Shown piece by piece: positions 54,454 to 62,685 of a stretch of 64,000 nt of DNA. The stretch is taken from NCBI GenBank assembly GCA_026129685.1, contig JAHCHO010000010.1:54947-118946 (forward strand), given 5' to 3'. The stretch is from Fimbriimonadaceae bacterium. GTDB lineage: Bacteria; Armatimonadota; Fimbriimonadia; Fimbriimonadales; Fimbriimonadaceae. The notes under the pieces are model-generated. The model saw only the letters and a program-made list of their open reading frames with translations. It was not told where the DNA came from and searched no databases. Position 1 is the stretch's first letter; every line of letters begins with the position of its first letter. A program made the position numbers and the translations under genes.

Positions 54454-55860
54454 ATGAGACAAACTCGATCGAGCCGTTGCGGCGGAACGCTTCTCAGCGT
54501 TCTCGTGTTTTCCGCGATCTCCATCTCCACCGTCGCGGTGGTGGGACTGGTGTCCGTCGCCCACGTCGGCCGTTCCCGGGCGGAGGCCGCCCACGCGCGC
54601 GCCCTGTTCCTGGCCGAGGCGGGCATCAACTACGAGATCGACTGGATTTCGACCGACCCCACCAACCCCAACCGCGCGCACCAGAAGTACGCCGCGACGG
54701 GCCAACCCGGCCCGGCGACCGTTTCGCTCACGGGCGGCACGTTCACCGTTTCGGTGGTGAACCAGGCGGGGACCGGCAACTGGACGGTCGGCCAACCGAT
54801 GCAGATCGTCTCGAAAGGAGTGGCCGACGGAGTTTCGCGCACCGTGATGGTTCGGGCGACACCGGACTCCACCTTCAGTCCGGTCTACTCCTTCAGCGGG
54901 TTCGCGATGTTCGGCACGAACAAGGTCACCATCACGGGGACCGGTTCCAGGGCGAACGGGAGCGTGGGCACGAACGGCACCTTCACCGCGACGAGCGGCG
55001 CGTCCCAGGTCAACGGCGCCCTTGTGTACTTCGGTTCCACCCCCGGCGTGACGGGCGCCCTGGTCTATCGCCAAACGGTCGCGCGCGCGTACGAAAGGGT
55101 CGACGACATCGTCCGCCGCGAGTTCCCCAACGGGTGGACGACCCTCAAAACGAGCAACTCGAACGACAAAATCCGGCGCTTCCGGACCACCGCCGGCTCG
55201 TGGAACGACACGGTTCTCGCCGGGTTCACCAAGTCCACCTACGTCTTGACCAACACGAACTTCCACGTCTCCGGCGAGGTGTACAACATGAACACCGCCG
55301 ACAAACCGCGCTCCCAGGGCGGCACGCGGTACTGCACGCAGGACCAGGGGCTGTACAACAAACTCGTCCTGATCTTCCCGCCCGGCGACTACTACTTCGA
55401 GAACTGGGGCGTGACGTACGACTACAAGGCCATCCTGGTGGACAACGCGGCCGGTCCCGTCCGGTTCTGGTTCGGCGGCACCAACGCCAGCAACGACAAC
55501 TGGTGCGGACCCACGTTCCTGACCAACCCGGCGGATCCGGGGTCGTTCCGCGTCTACTACGGCAAAGCCAAGACCCTCACCGTCAGCGGGACCGCCGACA
55601 TGCCGGGGCTGTTCTACGGTGTCAACCAGTCCACCTCCAGCAAGATGGTCGCCTCGGGCGGAACGGACATCAAGGGCGCCTTTATCGGAACCGACGTGAC
55701 GATCTCGAGCGCTTCGGGCGAGACGACGACCATCACGTACCCTTCCGGCGTTTCGATGTCCCTCGCCAGCGACCCGGTCACCGGCTACCGCTTCGGGGGG
55801 TACTGGCGCGAGATTCGCTCGAACGGGGGACCCGGTTTCGCCGACGACACCACCTATTAG
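54454..55860 (+). CDS. PilX-like prepilin/surface protein of unknown function
   Basis: 468-residue exported protein. The N-terminus SSRCGGTLLSVLVFSAISIS has a G then a hydrophobic helix, as in type IV prepilin or PilX N-terminal domains, followed by RAEAAHARALFLAEAGINYE, the usual PilX helix end. The rest is a beta-rich Ser/Thr/Gly-rich body with ITGTGSRANGSVGTNGTF and repeated bin-like GTDIKGAFIGTDVTISSASG motifs, as in DUF7305-type pilin-associated proteins. It probably sits in the pilus or envelope. It has only short gaps on both sides and no pilus operon nearby. Confidence 0.65.
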   Translation: MRQTRSSRCGGTLLSVLVFSAISISTVAVVGLVSVAHVGRSRAEAAHARALFLAEAGINYEIDWISTDPTNPNRAHQKYAATGQPGPATVSLTGGTFTVSVVNQAGTGNWTVGQPMQIVSKGVADGVSRTVMVRATPDSTFSPVYSFSGFAMFGTNKVTITGTGSRANGSVGTNGTFTATSGASQVNGALVYFGSTPGVTGALVYRQTVARAYERVDDIVRREFPNGWTTLKTSNSNDKIRRFRTTAGSWNDTVLAGFTKSTYVLTNTNFHVSGEVYNMNTADKPRSQGGTRYCTQDQGLYNKLVLIFPPGDYYFENWGVTYDYKAILVDNAAGPVRFWFGGTNASNDNWCGPTFLTNPADPGSFRVYYGKAKTLTVSGTADMPGLFYGVNQSTSSKMVASGGTDIKGAFIGTDVTISSASGETTTITYPSGVSMSLASDPVTGYRFGGYWREIRSNGGPGFADDTTY

Positions 55861-55940
55861 CGGTCGACCTAGCGTGAGCGGGGTGGAGGGTGGTATCCTT
55901 TGCGTTCGCGCCCGAACCCCTTGGGTTTCGACGCGCACAG

Positions 55941-55946
55941 GATAAT
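55941..55946 (+). promoter_or_regulatory. -10-like GATAAT five bases before rpmB
   Basis: GATAAT (five of six -10 consensus bases) ends five bases before ATG 55952. A transcript from it would begin at the start codon, so rpmB may be expressed as a leaderless message. No Shine-Dalgarno sequence is present upstream of this ATG. Confidence 0.5.
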
Positions 55947-55951
55947 CGGCA

Positions 55952-56218
55952 ATGGCGAAAGTCTGTCAGGTCAGCGGCAAGAAGGGCAACAACGCGAAGC
56001 ACATCCGGCACCGGCACTCCGGCGCCTGGAAGTTCCGCGCCCCCAAGAAGAACCGGATTCAGCACCCGAACCTGCAGGTCGTCCGCGTCAAGACGGAGCA
56101 CGGCACGGTGAAGCTCACGGTGGCGACATCCGTTCTGAAGAGCCCGGCGTTTTCGGCGGTCGTCTGCGGGCTCAAGCCGATGCCCAAGGCCTGGACGAAG
56201 AAGCCGCGCTACGAGTAA
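55952..56218 (+). CDS. rpmB: 50S ribosomal protein L28
   Basis: 88-residue ribosomal protein L28. The start MAKVCQVSGKKGNNAKHIRH has the typical C-x-x-(T/S)GK-x-x-x-x-G-N-x-x-SHx pattern with only the first Cys pair partner kept, then FRAPKKNRIQHPNLQVVRVK and a basic C-terminus. It is a single gene with its own terminator. Confidence 0.95.
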   Translation: MAKVCQVSGKKGNNAKHIRHRHSGAWKFRAPKKNRIQHPNLQVVRVKTEHGTVKLTVATSVLKSPAFSAVVCGLKPMPKAWTKKPRYE

Positions 56219-56240
56219 GCCAGACCGATCGCACCCTTAG

Positions 56241-56273
56241 AACCGGTCCGACCCACGGCGGGTCGGGCCGGTT
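56241..56273. terminator. Bidirectional terminator between rpmB and the zinc-ribbon gene
   Basis: A 14-bp stem AACCGGTCCGACCC / GGGTCGGGCCGGTT (one G-T pair) with the five-base loop ACGGC, followed on the plus strand by CGTCGTTTC. It lies between convergent genes. Confidence 0.75.
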
Positions 56274-56280
56274 CGTCGTT

Positions 56281-56931
56281 TCAGCCGGTCATCTTGGCGC
56301 CGCACTCCGGGCAGAACTTCGTCCCGGGGGGCGACGGATGCCCGCACGCGGGGCATTCAGCTTGGACGGCTAGTTTCTCGCCGCACTCCGGACAGAACTT
56401 CGCGCCGTGCGTCTCGGCGCCGCAGGACGGGCAGACCAACTGGCGGGGCTTGTCGGCGCTCAGCGTCCGGCCCGCCTCGTAACCGGCGGCCTGTCCGACT
56501 TCGGCCGCCCCCATCGCCTTCCCCATCGCTCTGGCGGCTTCCAGTTCGACCTCGGCGTCGGGGGCGCAGTTGTGGCACAGTCCGCTCGGGGTGTGGAAGC
56601 ACTTGGCGCACACCATTTGGAAGCAACGCGAGCACCGATGGAAGTTCACTTTGGCCTCGGCGACGGCGTTCTGGAAGGCGGCGTCCCAAGCCTTTCGCCA
56701 GCCGGAATCGGCGAGTTGGTTCACCGCATCGGACCCTTGGCCCAGGATTCCCCCGATCAGGCCGGACGCCTGGCCCAGCCATCCCGCCGCCCGCGCGGCG
56801 GTGTAGCCCTGGAACCGCGTGCGGTAGGCGTCTTGGCACCGTTCGCAGCGAAACTCGAACTGAAAGCCCGCGTTGACGCCGCCTTGAACGCTCAGATCGG
56901 AGTAGTTGTCGGCAAACCAGTTTTCGGACAT
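56281..56931 (-). CDS. Zinc-ribbon protein with double C-terminal zinc ribbon
   Basis: 216 residues from ATG 56931 (MSENWFADNYSDLSVQGGVN). Successive Cys pairs suggest several zinc sites: CERCQDAYRT near 30; CSRCFQMVCAKCFHTPSGLC with HNC near 100-120; and two C-terminal zinc ribbons, CPSCGAETHGAKFCPECG and CPACGHPSPPGTKFCPECG near 172-212. Between them lie helical Ala/Gly-rich stretches (GYTAARAAGWLGQASGLIGG). No enzyme domain is recognised, so it may be a scaffold or binding protein. The upstream gap is shared with divergent gdhA. Confidence 0.7.
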   Translation of the reverse strand: MSENWFADNYSDLSVQGGVNAGFQFEFRCERCQDAYRTRFQGYTAARAAGWLGQASGLIGGILGQGSDAVNQLADSGWRKAWDAAFQNAVAEAKVNFHRCSRCFQMVCAKCFHTPSGLCHNCAPDAEVELEAARAMGKAMGAAEVGQAAGYEAGRTLSADKPRQLVCPSCGAETHGAKFCPECGEKLAVQAECPACGHPSPPGTKFCPECGAKMTG

Positions 56932-57001
56932 GACCTTCTGCGATCCGATTCGACGGCCATGGGCCGCCTCCTTTACCCTCCGGGTACGCGTCCGGCGGCA
57001 A

Positions 57002-57094
57002 GGTCCTAGGACCTGTCCCAAAAGGTTGCCGCAGACTCGGGGATGCTTCGCACCATGAGGTTCTCGCGCCCTCGCGCGCACTCTTCGAGAACCA
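57002..57094. promoter_or_regulatory. Palindromes in the divergent region upstream of glutamate dehydrogenase
   Basis: A perfect 14-bp palindrome AGGTCCTAGGACCT at 57002-57015 and an 8-bp inverted repeat GGTTCTCG / CGAGAACC at 57060-57067 and 57087-57094. Both lie between the divergent zinc-ribbon gene and gdhA. The first has the shape of a dimeric repressor site; the second could be an RNA hairpin in the gdhA leader. Neither was matched to a known regulator. Confidence 0.4.
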
Positions 57095-57137
57095 CCGGCG
57101 AACGAAGGCCGGTTCCTTGCCTATGGAGGCATTCCCC

Positions 57138-58424
57138 ATGTCAGCGACCGCAACGACGCATCCGCTCGATAAACTCTCCACGTTCGAAGCCGTCAACCAT
57201 CACCTGAAAGCGGCGGCACGACGCCTCGAACTCTCCGACAAAGAAGTCCACCTGATCACGCGACCCTACCGCGAACTGAAGGTCGAACTCCCCGTCCACC
57301 TCGACAACGGCGAGTGGGCCATCTTTCCGGCCTACCGCGTGCAGCACAACAACGTTCGCGGCCCCTTCAAGGGCGGCCTGCGCTACCATCCCTCCGTTAC
57401 CGAAGACGAGGTCCGGGCCCTGGCGACCCTGATGACCTGGAAGACTTCGGTCGTCAACATCCCGTTCGGCGGGGCGAAGGGCGGCGTGGCCTGCGACCCC
57501 AAGAAGATGTCCGAGGACGAACTCGAACGGCTGACCCGCGTGCTCGTCCGCCGGCTCGACGTGATCGTAGGACCGACGGTCGACATCCCCGCCCCCGACG
57601 TCAACACGAACCCTCAAACGATGGCCTGGTTCGTGGACGAGTGGGCCCAAGTCGCCTCTTACCACCCGGGCGTCGTGACGGGTAAGCCTCTGGAGATCGG
57701 CGGATCGAAGGGACGCAACGAGGCGACGGGTCTGGGCGTCCTGGTCACCGGGCTCGACGCGATGAAGCGCCTCGGGATGAAGGTCGAAGGCTCGACCGTC
57801 GTCATTCAGGGCTTTGGCAACGTCGGCTCGTTCGCCGCCAAGTTCTTCCACGAGGCGGGGATGAAGGTCCTCGCCGTCAGCAACTCCCTGGGCGGCGTGT
57901 TCAACGCGCGCGGACTCGACGTCCCGAACCTGATCCGTTACTCGGAACTCAACCGGGACCTCGGCAAGTTCCATGGCGGCGAGCCCATCTCGAACGCGGA
58001 TCTGCTCGAACTCCGGTGCGACGTGCTGGCTCCGAGCGCCCTCGATAACGCGATCAACGCGAAGAACGCGCCCAAGATCGACACCAAGCTGATCGTCGAG
58101 GGCGCGAACTCCCCGATCACCGCCGGCGGCGATCAGGTTCTCACGGAACGCGGCATTCATATCGTGCCGGACATCCTCGCGAACGCGGGTGGCGTCACGG
58201 TGTCCTACTTCGAATGGGTCCAGAACCTGCAGAACTACTACTGGTCTCAGGATCGGGTCCTCCAGGAGTTGACGGACATCCTGCACACCGCCTTCGACGA
58301 GGTCGCGACGGCGGCCGAACAGAATCAGGTCTCGTGGCGCGAGGCGGCGTTCATCGTCGCCGTGCGTCGCGTCGTCGCCGCCCAGCGGTTGCGCTGGTAC
58401 GGTTACGGCAAGAAGCACCACTAA
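57138..58424 (+). CDS. gdhA: Glutamate/leucine dehydrogenase family protein
   Basis: 428 residues from ATG 57138, eight bases after GGAGG. It interconverts glutamate and 2-oxoglutarate plus ammonia. Motifs are YRVQHNNVRGPFKGGLRYHP near 72, LMTWKTSVVNIPFGGAKGGV near 105 with the catalytic lysine region, VGPTVDIPAPDVNTNPQTMA near 150, the Rossmann loop VVIQGFGNVGSFAAKFF near 222 and IVEGANSPITAGGD near 322. The length and the absence of a long N-terminal arm fit the small hexameric GDH type. It is followed by a hairpin. Confidence 0.94.
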   Translation: MSATATTHPLDKLSTFEAVNHHLKAAARRLELSDKEVHLITRPYRELKVELPVHLDNGEWAIFPAYRVQHNNVRGPFKGGLRYHPSVTEDEVRALATLMTWKTSVVNIPFGGAKGGVACDPKKMSEDELERLTRVLVRRLDVIVGPTVDIPAPDVNTNPQTMAWFVDEWAQVASYHPGVVTGKPLEIGGSKGRNEATGLGVLVTGLDAMKRLGMKVEGSTVVIQGFGNVGSFAAKFFHEAGMKVLAVSNSLGGVFNARGLDVPNLIRYSELNRDLGKFHGGEPISNADLLELRCDVLAPSALDNAINAKNAPKIDTKLIVEGANSPITAGGDQVLTERGIHIVPDILANAGGVTVSYFEWVQNLQNYYWSQDRVLQELTDILHTAFDEVATAAEQNQVSWREAAFIVAVRRVVAAQRLRWYGYGKKHH

Positions 58425-58439
58425 ACCTTGGCCCGGATT

Positions 58440-58475
58440 CGCCCCGGCGTCGGTCCATGGGCCATCGCCGGGGCG
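58440..58475. terminator. Hairpin between gdhA and tsaC
   Basis: Perfect 10-bp stem CGCCCCGGCG / CGCCGGGGCG around a 16-base loop, in the gap between convergent gdhA and tsaC. There is no strong T-run, so termination is likely but unproven. Confidence 0.55.
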
Positions 58476-58482
58476 ACCGCTC

Positions 58483-59406
58483 CTAAGCGCTCGCCTTCTG
58501 GAGCCGGTCGAGAACCGCTTCCCACTCCGGTCCGCCGACCGGCCGCTCGACGTAGATTTCGAGCGGACGCTCGCGATCGAGCCGATGCAGGGCATCGTAG
58601 AGTGCGCTCGCGTAGGCGGTCGAGTCGTTGGGCATCCGAATCTGTTGTGGCCCCGCCGGAGTCCCGAAGACGAGGCCCGGATACCCGTTCTCGATTCGAT
58701 CCACCAGCACGACCCGGGCGCGCGGGGCGTAGTGCCGAGGGTACATCCCGGGCGACCGGCGAAGCTTCTCCGACGGAATCTGGCCCAGAGGGACGCCGAG
58801 CGCCGCCTGAATGTCTCCCCGGGACACGCCGCCGGGGCGCAGGATCAGAGGCGGCCAGACCGTCATGTCGATCACGGTCGACTCCAAACCCACCGGACTG
58901 CGCCCTCCGTCAAGCACACAGGCGAGCCCCGCCCGCAACTCGTCGTCGATATGCTCGGGGCCGGTCGGCGAAAGGCGGGTAAACCGGTTCGCGCTCGGGG
59001 CGGCCAACGGCACGCCCGCCGCCAAGATCAGTTGGAGGGCGACCGGATGGCGCGGCATGCGAACGGCGATCGTGTCGAGCCCGGCGGTGACCTCGGAAGG
59101 AACGTTCGGCGCTTTGTGCAGGACCATCGTGAGGGGCCCCGGCCAGAACCGCTCGGCCAAAACGCGGGCCGCCTCCGGGAACTCGCGCGCCAGACCGTCC
59201 AACTCGTCGATCCGCGCGATGTGGACGATCATCGGGTTGTCGGCCGGCCGGCCCTTGAGGGCGTAGATGCGCCGGACGGCGTCCGGATCGAAGGCGTTCG
59301 CCGCCACCCCGTACACGGTTTCGGTGGGCATCGCGACGAGTTCGCCGCGCCGAATGGCTTCGGCGGCGAAGGCGACGCTCGTGTCGGTCGGCGGCAACAC
59401 CCTCAT
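58483..59406 (-). CDS. tsaC: L-threonylcarbamoyladenylate synthase (Sua5/YrdC)
   Basis: Makes threonylcarbamoyl-AMP for the t6A modification of tRNA. The product has 307 residues from ATG 59406. The YrdC domain carries LVAMPTETVYGVAANAF near 37, IYALKGRPADNPMIVHI near 62 (K-x-R), and VPLAAPSANRFTRLSPTGP near 146 (S-x-N). The long form has the Sua5 linker SPGMYPRHYAPRARVVLV near 218 and a C-terminal domain, so it is the Sua5 type. ATGA overlap with aroE. Last gene of the seven-gene operon. Confidence 0.94.
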   Translation of the reverse strand: MRVLPPTDTSVAFAAEAIRRGELVAMPTETVYGVAANAFDPDAVRRIYALKGRPADNPMIVHIARIDELDGLAREFPEAARVLAERFWPGPLTMVLHKAPNVPSEVTAGLDTIAVRMPRHPVALQLILAAGVPLAAPSANRFTRLSPTGPEHIDDELRAGLACVLDGGRSPVGLESTVIDMTVWPPLILRPGGVSRGDIQAALGVPLGQIPSEKLRRSPGMYPRHYAPRARVVLVDRIENGYPGLVFGTPAGPQQIRMPNDSTAYASALYDALHRLDRERPLEIYVERPVGGPEWEAVLDRLQKASA

Positions 59407-60212
59407 GAAACCGCCCTTAGCATGACCGTTCGGGACGGCTCTTGTCCAATCCACCAGGCGAAGGACCGGGCGCCTTGCGCCACCAAAAGCCCCCGCCCGT
59501 CCACCGAGCGCAACCCGTGGGCCGCCGCCGCCGCCATGAATGAGGTCGGCCCCGCGCCATAGGCGAGGTCGTAGGCGACGCAGTCGTGCGAGGCGACGCC
59601 CCATTCGAGGTCGTGCCGGTCTCCGGTCAAACCGGTAGAGGTGGCATTGACGACGAGCCGACAACCGCTGACGTCGGGCTCGTCCTGGACCTCGACCGTC
59701 ACGCCCAGATCGGCCACCAACGCTTCGGCGCGGGAACGGGTTCGGTTGTACAGCCGAACCCGGTATCCCGCCTCGACGAGGGACAAGACGACCGCCCGCG
59801 CCGACCCGCCCGCCCCCAGAACCGTCACGGTTGCGCCAATCGGTAGGGAGAACTCGCCGAGCGTGTCGAGGAAGCCAGGCCCGTCGGTGTTGATCGCCTC
59901 GCCCGTGGCGAGGTTCAGGGTGTTGCAGGCGCCCACCCGGCGCGAGAAGGCGTCCGGGCTCTTGGACCAAGCGAGCGCCTCGGCCTTGTGGGGGATCGTC
60001 ACGTTGACCCCTCGATAGCCCTTCTCTCGCATCGTTTCGAGCGTCCGCCCCACCGCTCCGGGCTCCACCCGGATCGCGACATAGCGGTACGGCAGGCCCA
60101 GCGCCGCGAAGGCGGCTCGGTGCATCTGGGGAGACAACGAGTGTGCGACGGGGTTCCCGATCACCGCAAACTCCGCCGTCGGCAGGTCGTCCGGTTCGTG
60201 CGCGGCCGTCAC
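59403..60212 (-). CDS. aroE: Shikimate dehydrogenase
   Basis: NADPH-dependent reduction of 3-dehydroshikimate. The product has 269 residues from GTG 60212. Signatures are FAVIGNPVAHSLSPQMHRAA near 16 (shikimate-binding S-x-S), GVNVTIPHKAEALAWS near 66 with the catalytic Lys, GACNTLNL near 92, VTVLGAGGSARAVVLSLVEA near 122, and LVVNATSTGLTGD near 184. GTGA overlap with the gtrA-like gene upstream, and its stop overlaps the tsaC start. Confidence 0.94.
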   Translation of the reverse strand: MTAAHEPDDLPTAEFAVIGNPVAHSLSPQMHRAAFAALGLPYRYVAIRVEPGAVGRTLETMREKGYRGVNVTIPHKAEALAWSKSPDAFSRRVGACNTLNLATGEAINTDGPGFLDTLGEFSLPIGATVTVLGAGGSARAVVLSLVEAGYRVRLYNRTRSRAEALVADLGVTVEVQDEPDVSGCRLVVNATSTGLTGDRHDLEWGVASHDCVAYDLAYGAGPTSFMAAAAAHGLRSVDGRGLLVAQGARSFAWWIGQEPSRTVMLRAVS

Positions 60213-60736
60213 TTCGCTGCCCGTCTGAACGCCCAGAGGCGCTGGCCGTTGAAGTTCCAGATCGCGACCGCCGCCGTCGCGACCAGCGTCGCGATGGCCC
60301 AACTCCGCTTGGGATGGCCGGGAACGATGTTCGTCATGACGCCCACCACCCCCACGTTGATCAGCATGCCGACGAGCGACACCACGAGGAAGCGCGCGAA
60401 CTGGGTGACCCGCTCTTCCTTTCCCCGAATGCGGAACGTCCAAAGCCGGTTCCAGGCGAAACTGTTGAGGATCGCGAGACCGGCGGAAGGGACCTTGAGA
60501 ATCGGGGACGCGATCTTCTGGGCCTGCTCGAACCCGACCGCCGCTCCTCCCTGCAACCCGTTCCACCACTCTCCCACCGGAACGCTGACCGGCCGATCGG
60601 GCGGCACGAACATGAGCAGATAGTGGAGGCCCGCGTCGACCACGAACGAGGTCCCTCCCACGATGCAGAATTTCAGGAACTGACGCGCCACCGGGCGCTC
60701 GTCGAGCCAAGCTCCGAGTCCGGCGAATCCGCTCAT
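60209..60736 (-). CDS. GtrA-family membrane protein
   Basis: 175-residue integral membrane protein with four hydrophobic segments: QFLKFCIVGGTSFVVDAGLH near 20, SAGLAILNSFAWNRLWTFRI near 84, FARFLVVSLVGMLINVGVVG near 112, and a C-terminal helix with AVAIWNFNGQRLWAFR. The motif N-x-x-W-x-F near helices 2 and 4 is characteristic. GtrA proteins are thought to help move polyprenyl-linked sugars across the membrane. Coupled on both sides by four-base overlaps. Confidence 0.88.
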   Translation of the reverse strand: MSGFAGLGAWLDERPVARQFLKFCIVGGTSFVVDAGLHYLLMFVPPDRPVSVPVGEWWNGLQGGAAVGFEQAQKIASPILKVPSAGLAILNSFAWNRLWTFRIRGKEERVTQFARFLVVSLVGMLINVGVVGVMTNIVPGHPKRSWAIATLVATAAVAIWNFNGQRLWAFRRAAK

Positions 60737-61284
60737 TCGGGAGGCTCCGTCAGCCGACGGCGCAGGTGTCGCGAAATCAACCGCTCGCCCAACCGAGACA
60801 ACTTGGTGCCGATGAAGTCCTTCTTCGTCATGGGATGAACCCAAATCGCGTCGATCCCGCTCCGGTTGGCGCCCAGAACGTCCGTGAAGAGTTGGTCGCC
60901 CACCATCACCGCTTCGGCGGGACTCGCGCCAAACTTCGTCAACGCCATATGGTACATGGCGGGGTTCGGCTTGAACCGTCCGCGCAGGAAGGGGACGCCC
61001 AACCTTTCGGACAGACGCCCCAAGCGCTCCGGGTGGCGCGTGTTGCTCAGAATGCAGAAGGACAGGCCCTCGGCGCGACCCTGCGCGAGCCAGTCGAACA
61101 CCCAAACGGGAATCTCCTCCTTCCGCCAAGGAACGAGGGTGTTGTCCACATCGAGCAGGACGAGCTTCTTGCCCGCCGCCGCGAGGGCGGTCGGGTCGAT
61201 CGCCCGGATGTCGGCGACGATGCGCAACGGGCTGACCCCCCGCAGGAGCCTCCAAACCCGCTTGCGATCGAGATTCCCGGTCAC
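60733..61284 (-). CDS. YqeG-family HAD phosphatase
   Basis: 183 residues from GTG 61284, a HAD-superfamily phosphatase of the YqeG/PGP-like type (IIIA). It shows VLLDVDNTLVPWRKEEIPVW near 46 (DxDxT motif), FCILSNTRHPERLGRLSERL near 80, FKPNPAMYHMALTKF near 110 and VMVGDQLFTDVLGANRSGID near 132. In B. subtilis yqeG lies beside aroE, and here it is two genes upstream of aroE, a conserved association. The physiological substrate is not settled; phosphatidylglycerophosphate has been shown for eukaryotic and cyanobacterial relatives. Confidence 0.87.
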   Translation of the reverse strand: MTGNLDRKRVWRLLRGVSPLRIVADIRAIDPTALAAAGKKLVLLDVDNTLVPWRKEEIPVWVFDWLAQGRAEGLSFCILSNTRHPERLGRLSERLGVPFLRGRFKPNPAMYHMALTKFGASPAEAVMVGDQLFTDVLGANRSGIDAIWVHPMTKKDFIGTKLSRLGERLISRHLRRRLTEPPE

Positions 61285-62291
61285 GGTTTGGCCGCCTCCT
61301 TCGCCAGCGCCGCCTTCCGCTTCTGGATGTTGCGTAGATGCTCGCCGTAATCGGACGAGAACAGATGGAAGCGTTCCGGCATCGCCACGTAATAAAGGTA
61401 GTCGTGCTTGTCGGGATGGAGCGCGCCCGCGATGCTCGCCACGGTGGGCGAGCAGATCGGTCCGGGCGGCAGACCCGGAATGAGGTAGGTGTTGTAAGGA
61501 GACTTGACGGAGGCGTACTCGGCCCGGAGCAACGGCCGCCACTCCTGAAGGGCGTAGTTCACCGTCGCGTCGATCTGCAGACGCATCTTCTTGGCGATTC
61601 GGTTTTCGATGACTCCCGCGATCTTGGGTCGCTCCTCGTCGAGCGCCGCCTCCAACTGGACCATCGAACCGATGACCAACGCCCGGTGCAACTCCTTCGG
61701 TTCGCCCAGCGGTTCCCACACCTTCTTCTGGAACGCCGCCAGTTGCCGCATGATCGTTTGCTCGGCCCCGAGCAGAGGGGGCAGGTCGTAGGTGTCCGGG
61801 TAGAGGTAGCCCTCGAGGCTGTCGGCGGGAAGGGGGAACGGAAACAGCTTCTGGAAGTCGGCGGGCCGCCGCGTCGCCGCGATGTACTCCGCGGCGGTAC
61901 ACACCTCCTTCTCCTCCAACAACTTGGCGGTGCGCGCGATCCAGTAGTAGGCGGGCACCCGCACCATCTGCCGGATGGGCTTTCGCAGGAGGGCGAGCAC
62001 CGCGTCGCGATCAAGGTTCGGCTTGAGGCGATAGGTGCCCGTCGCCACCGGGACGTTCTGCCGCCTCACCCGCGCGTAGAGGAACAAGGCCCGGGCGTTT
62101 CGAACGTAGCCCTCCTTCTCCAGCCGGGTCAGGGCGTCGCCGAGGTCGGTTCGGCTCTCGAAGCGCAGATACCGATCGGTGCCGCCCGCCAGGGGCTTGA
62201 GCTGTTCGTTCAGCCACCAGTAGCCACCCGCACCCGCCAAGAGCAGGAGCAGCACGACCATCCGGACCAGCTTTCTAAAGGTTCTCTTCAT
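61281..62291 (-). CDS. mltG: Endolytic murein transglycosylase MltG
   Basis: Membrane-anchored lytic transglycosylase that trims nascent glycan strands. The product has 336 residues from ATG 62291; an in-frame TTG at 62306 would add five. One N-terminal helix (VRMVVLLLLLAGAGGYWWL) anchors it, then a LysM-like region, then the YceG domain: GYLYPDTYDLPPLLGAEQTI near 163, ALVIGSMVQLEAALDEERPK near 205 and LQIDATVNYALQEW near 243. SPYNTYLIPGLPPGPICSPT near 265 completes it. In most MltG proteins the active-site loop reads V-E-K-E; here it is V-Q-L-E, keeping only the second Glu. It overlaps ruvX by 17 bases. Confidence 0.92.
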   Translation of the reverse strand: MKRTFRKLVRMVVLLLLLAGAGGYWWLNEQLKPLAGGTDRYLRFESRTDLGDALTRLEKEGYVRNARALFLYARVRRQNVPVATGTYRLKPNLDRDAVLALLRKPIRQMVRVPAYYWIARTAKLLEEKEVCTAAEYIAATRRPADFQKLFPFPLPADSLEGYLYPDTYDLPPLLGAEQTIMRQLAAFQKKVWEPLGEPKELHRALVIGSMVQLEAALDEERPKIAGVIENRIAKKMRLQIDATVNYALQEWRPLLRAEYASVKSPYNTYLIPGLPPGPICSPTVASIAGALHPDKHDYLYYVAMPERFHLFSSDYGEHLRNIQKRKAALAKEAAKP

Positions 62292-62685
62292 CGAAGAACC
62301 GTTCAAGAATCCGCGCGGCGGCTTCGCCGTCCACCCGTCGTCTTGTCTGGGACGCCTTGAGCCCTGCCTCCGCCATCGTCGCCTCCGCGCCGACGCTCGT
62401 CAGCGACTCGTCCACCGTGTGAACGGTCCAGCCTCGTTCTCGGAGTCGGTCGGCGAGCTGGCCGCAGACCCGGGACATGGAGGTCGGCTGGCCCTCGATG
62501 AGCGGGACGCCCACCACGACCGCTCCGCACTCCTCGCGTCGGGCGAGGGCATTGAGGGCGTCCGCATCCGTCGCCAACTTGCCGGAGGCGGCGAGCGTGG
62601 GTCGCGGGGTCGCGATTCGGTGGTCGGACTCGCCGACGGCGACCCCGATCCGCTTCCCACCGAAGTCCACCCCCAACACTCTCAC
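62275..62685 (-). CDS. ruvX: RuvX/YqgF Holliday-junction-resolvase-like protein
   Basis: 136-residue RNase-H-fold protein (YqgF), implicated in 16S rRNA 5' end processing and DNA recombination. It starts at GTG 62685 with VLGVDFGGKRIGVAVGESD (first acidic residue), then AVVVGVPLIEGQPTSMSRVC near 72, TVDESLTSVGAEATMAEAG near 100 (second acidic) and RVDGEAAARILERFF near the end (third acidic). GTGA overlap with the hisN-like gene. Confidence 0.93.
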   Translation of the reverse strand: MRVLGVDFGGKRIGVAVGESDHRIATPRPTLAASGKLATDADALNALARREECGAVVVGVPLIEGQPTSMSRVCGQLADRLRERGWTVHTVDESLTSVGAEATMAEAGLKASQTRRRVDGEAAARILERFFDEENL

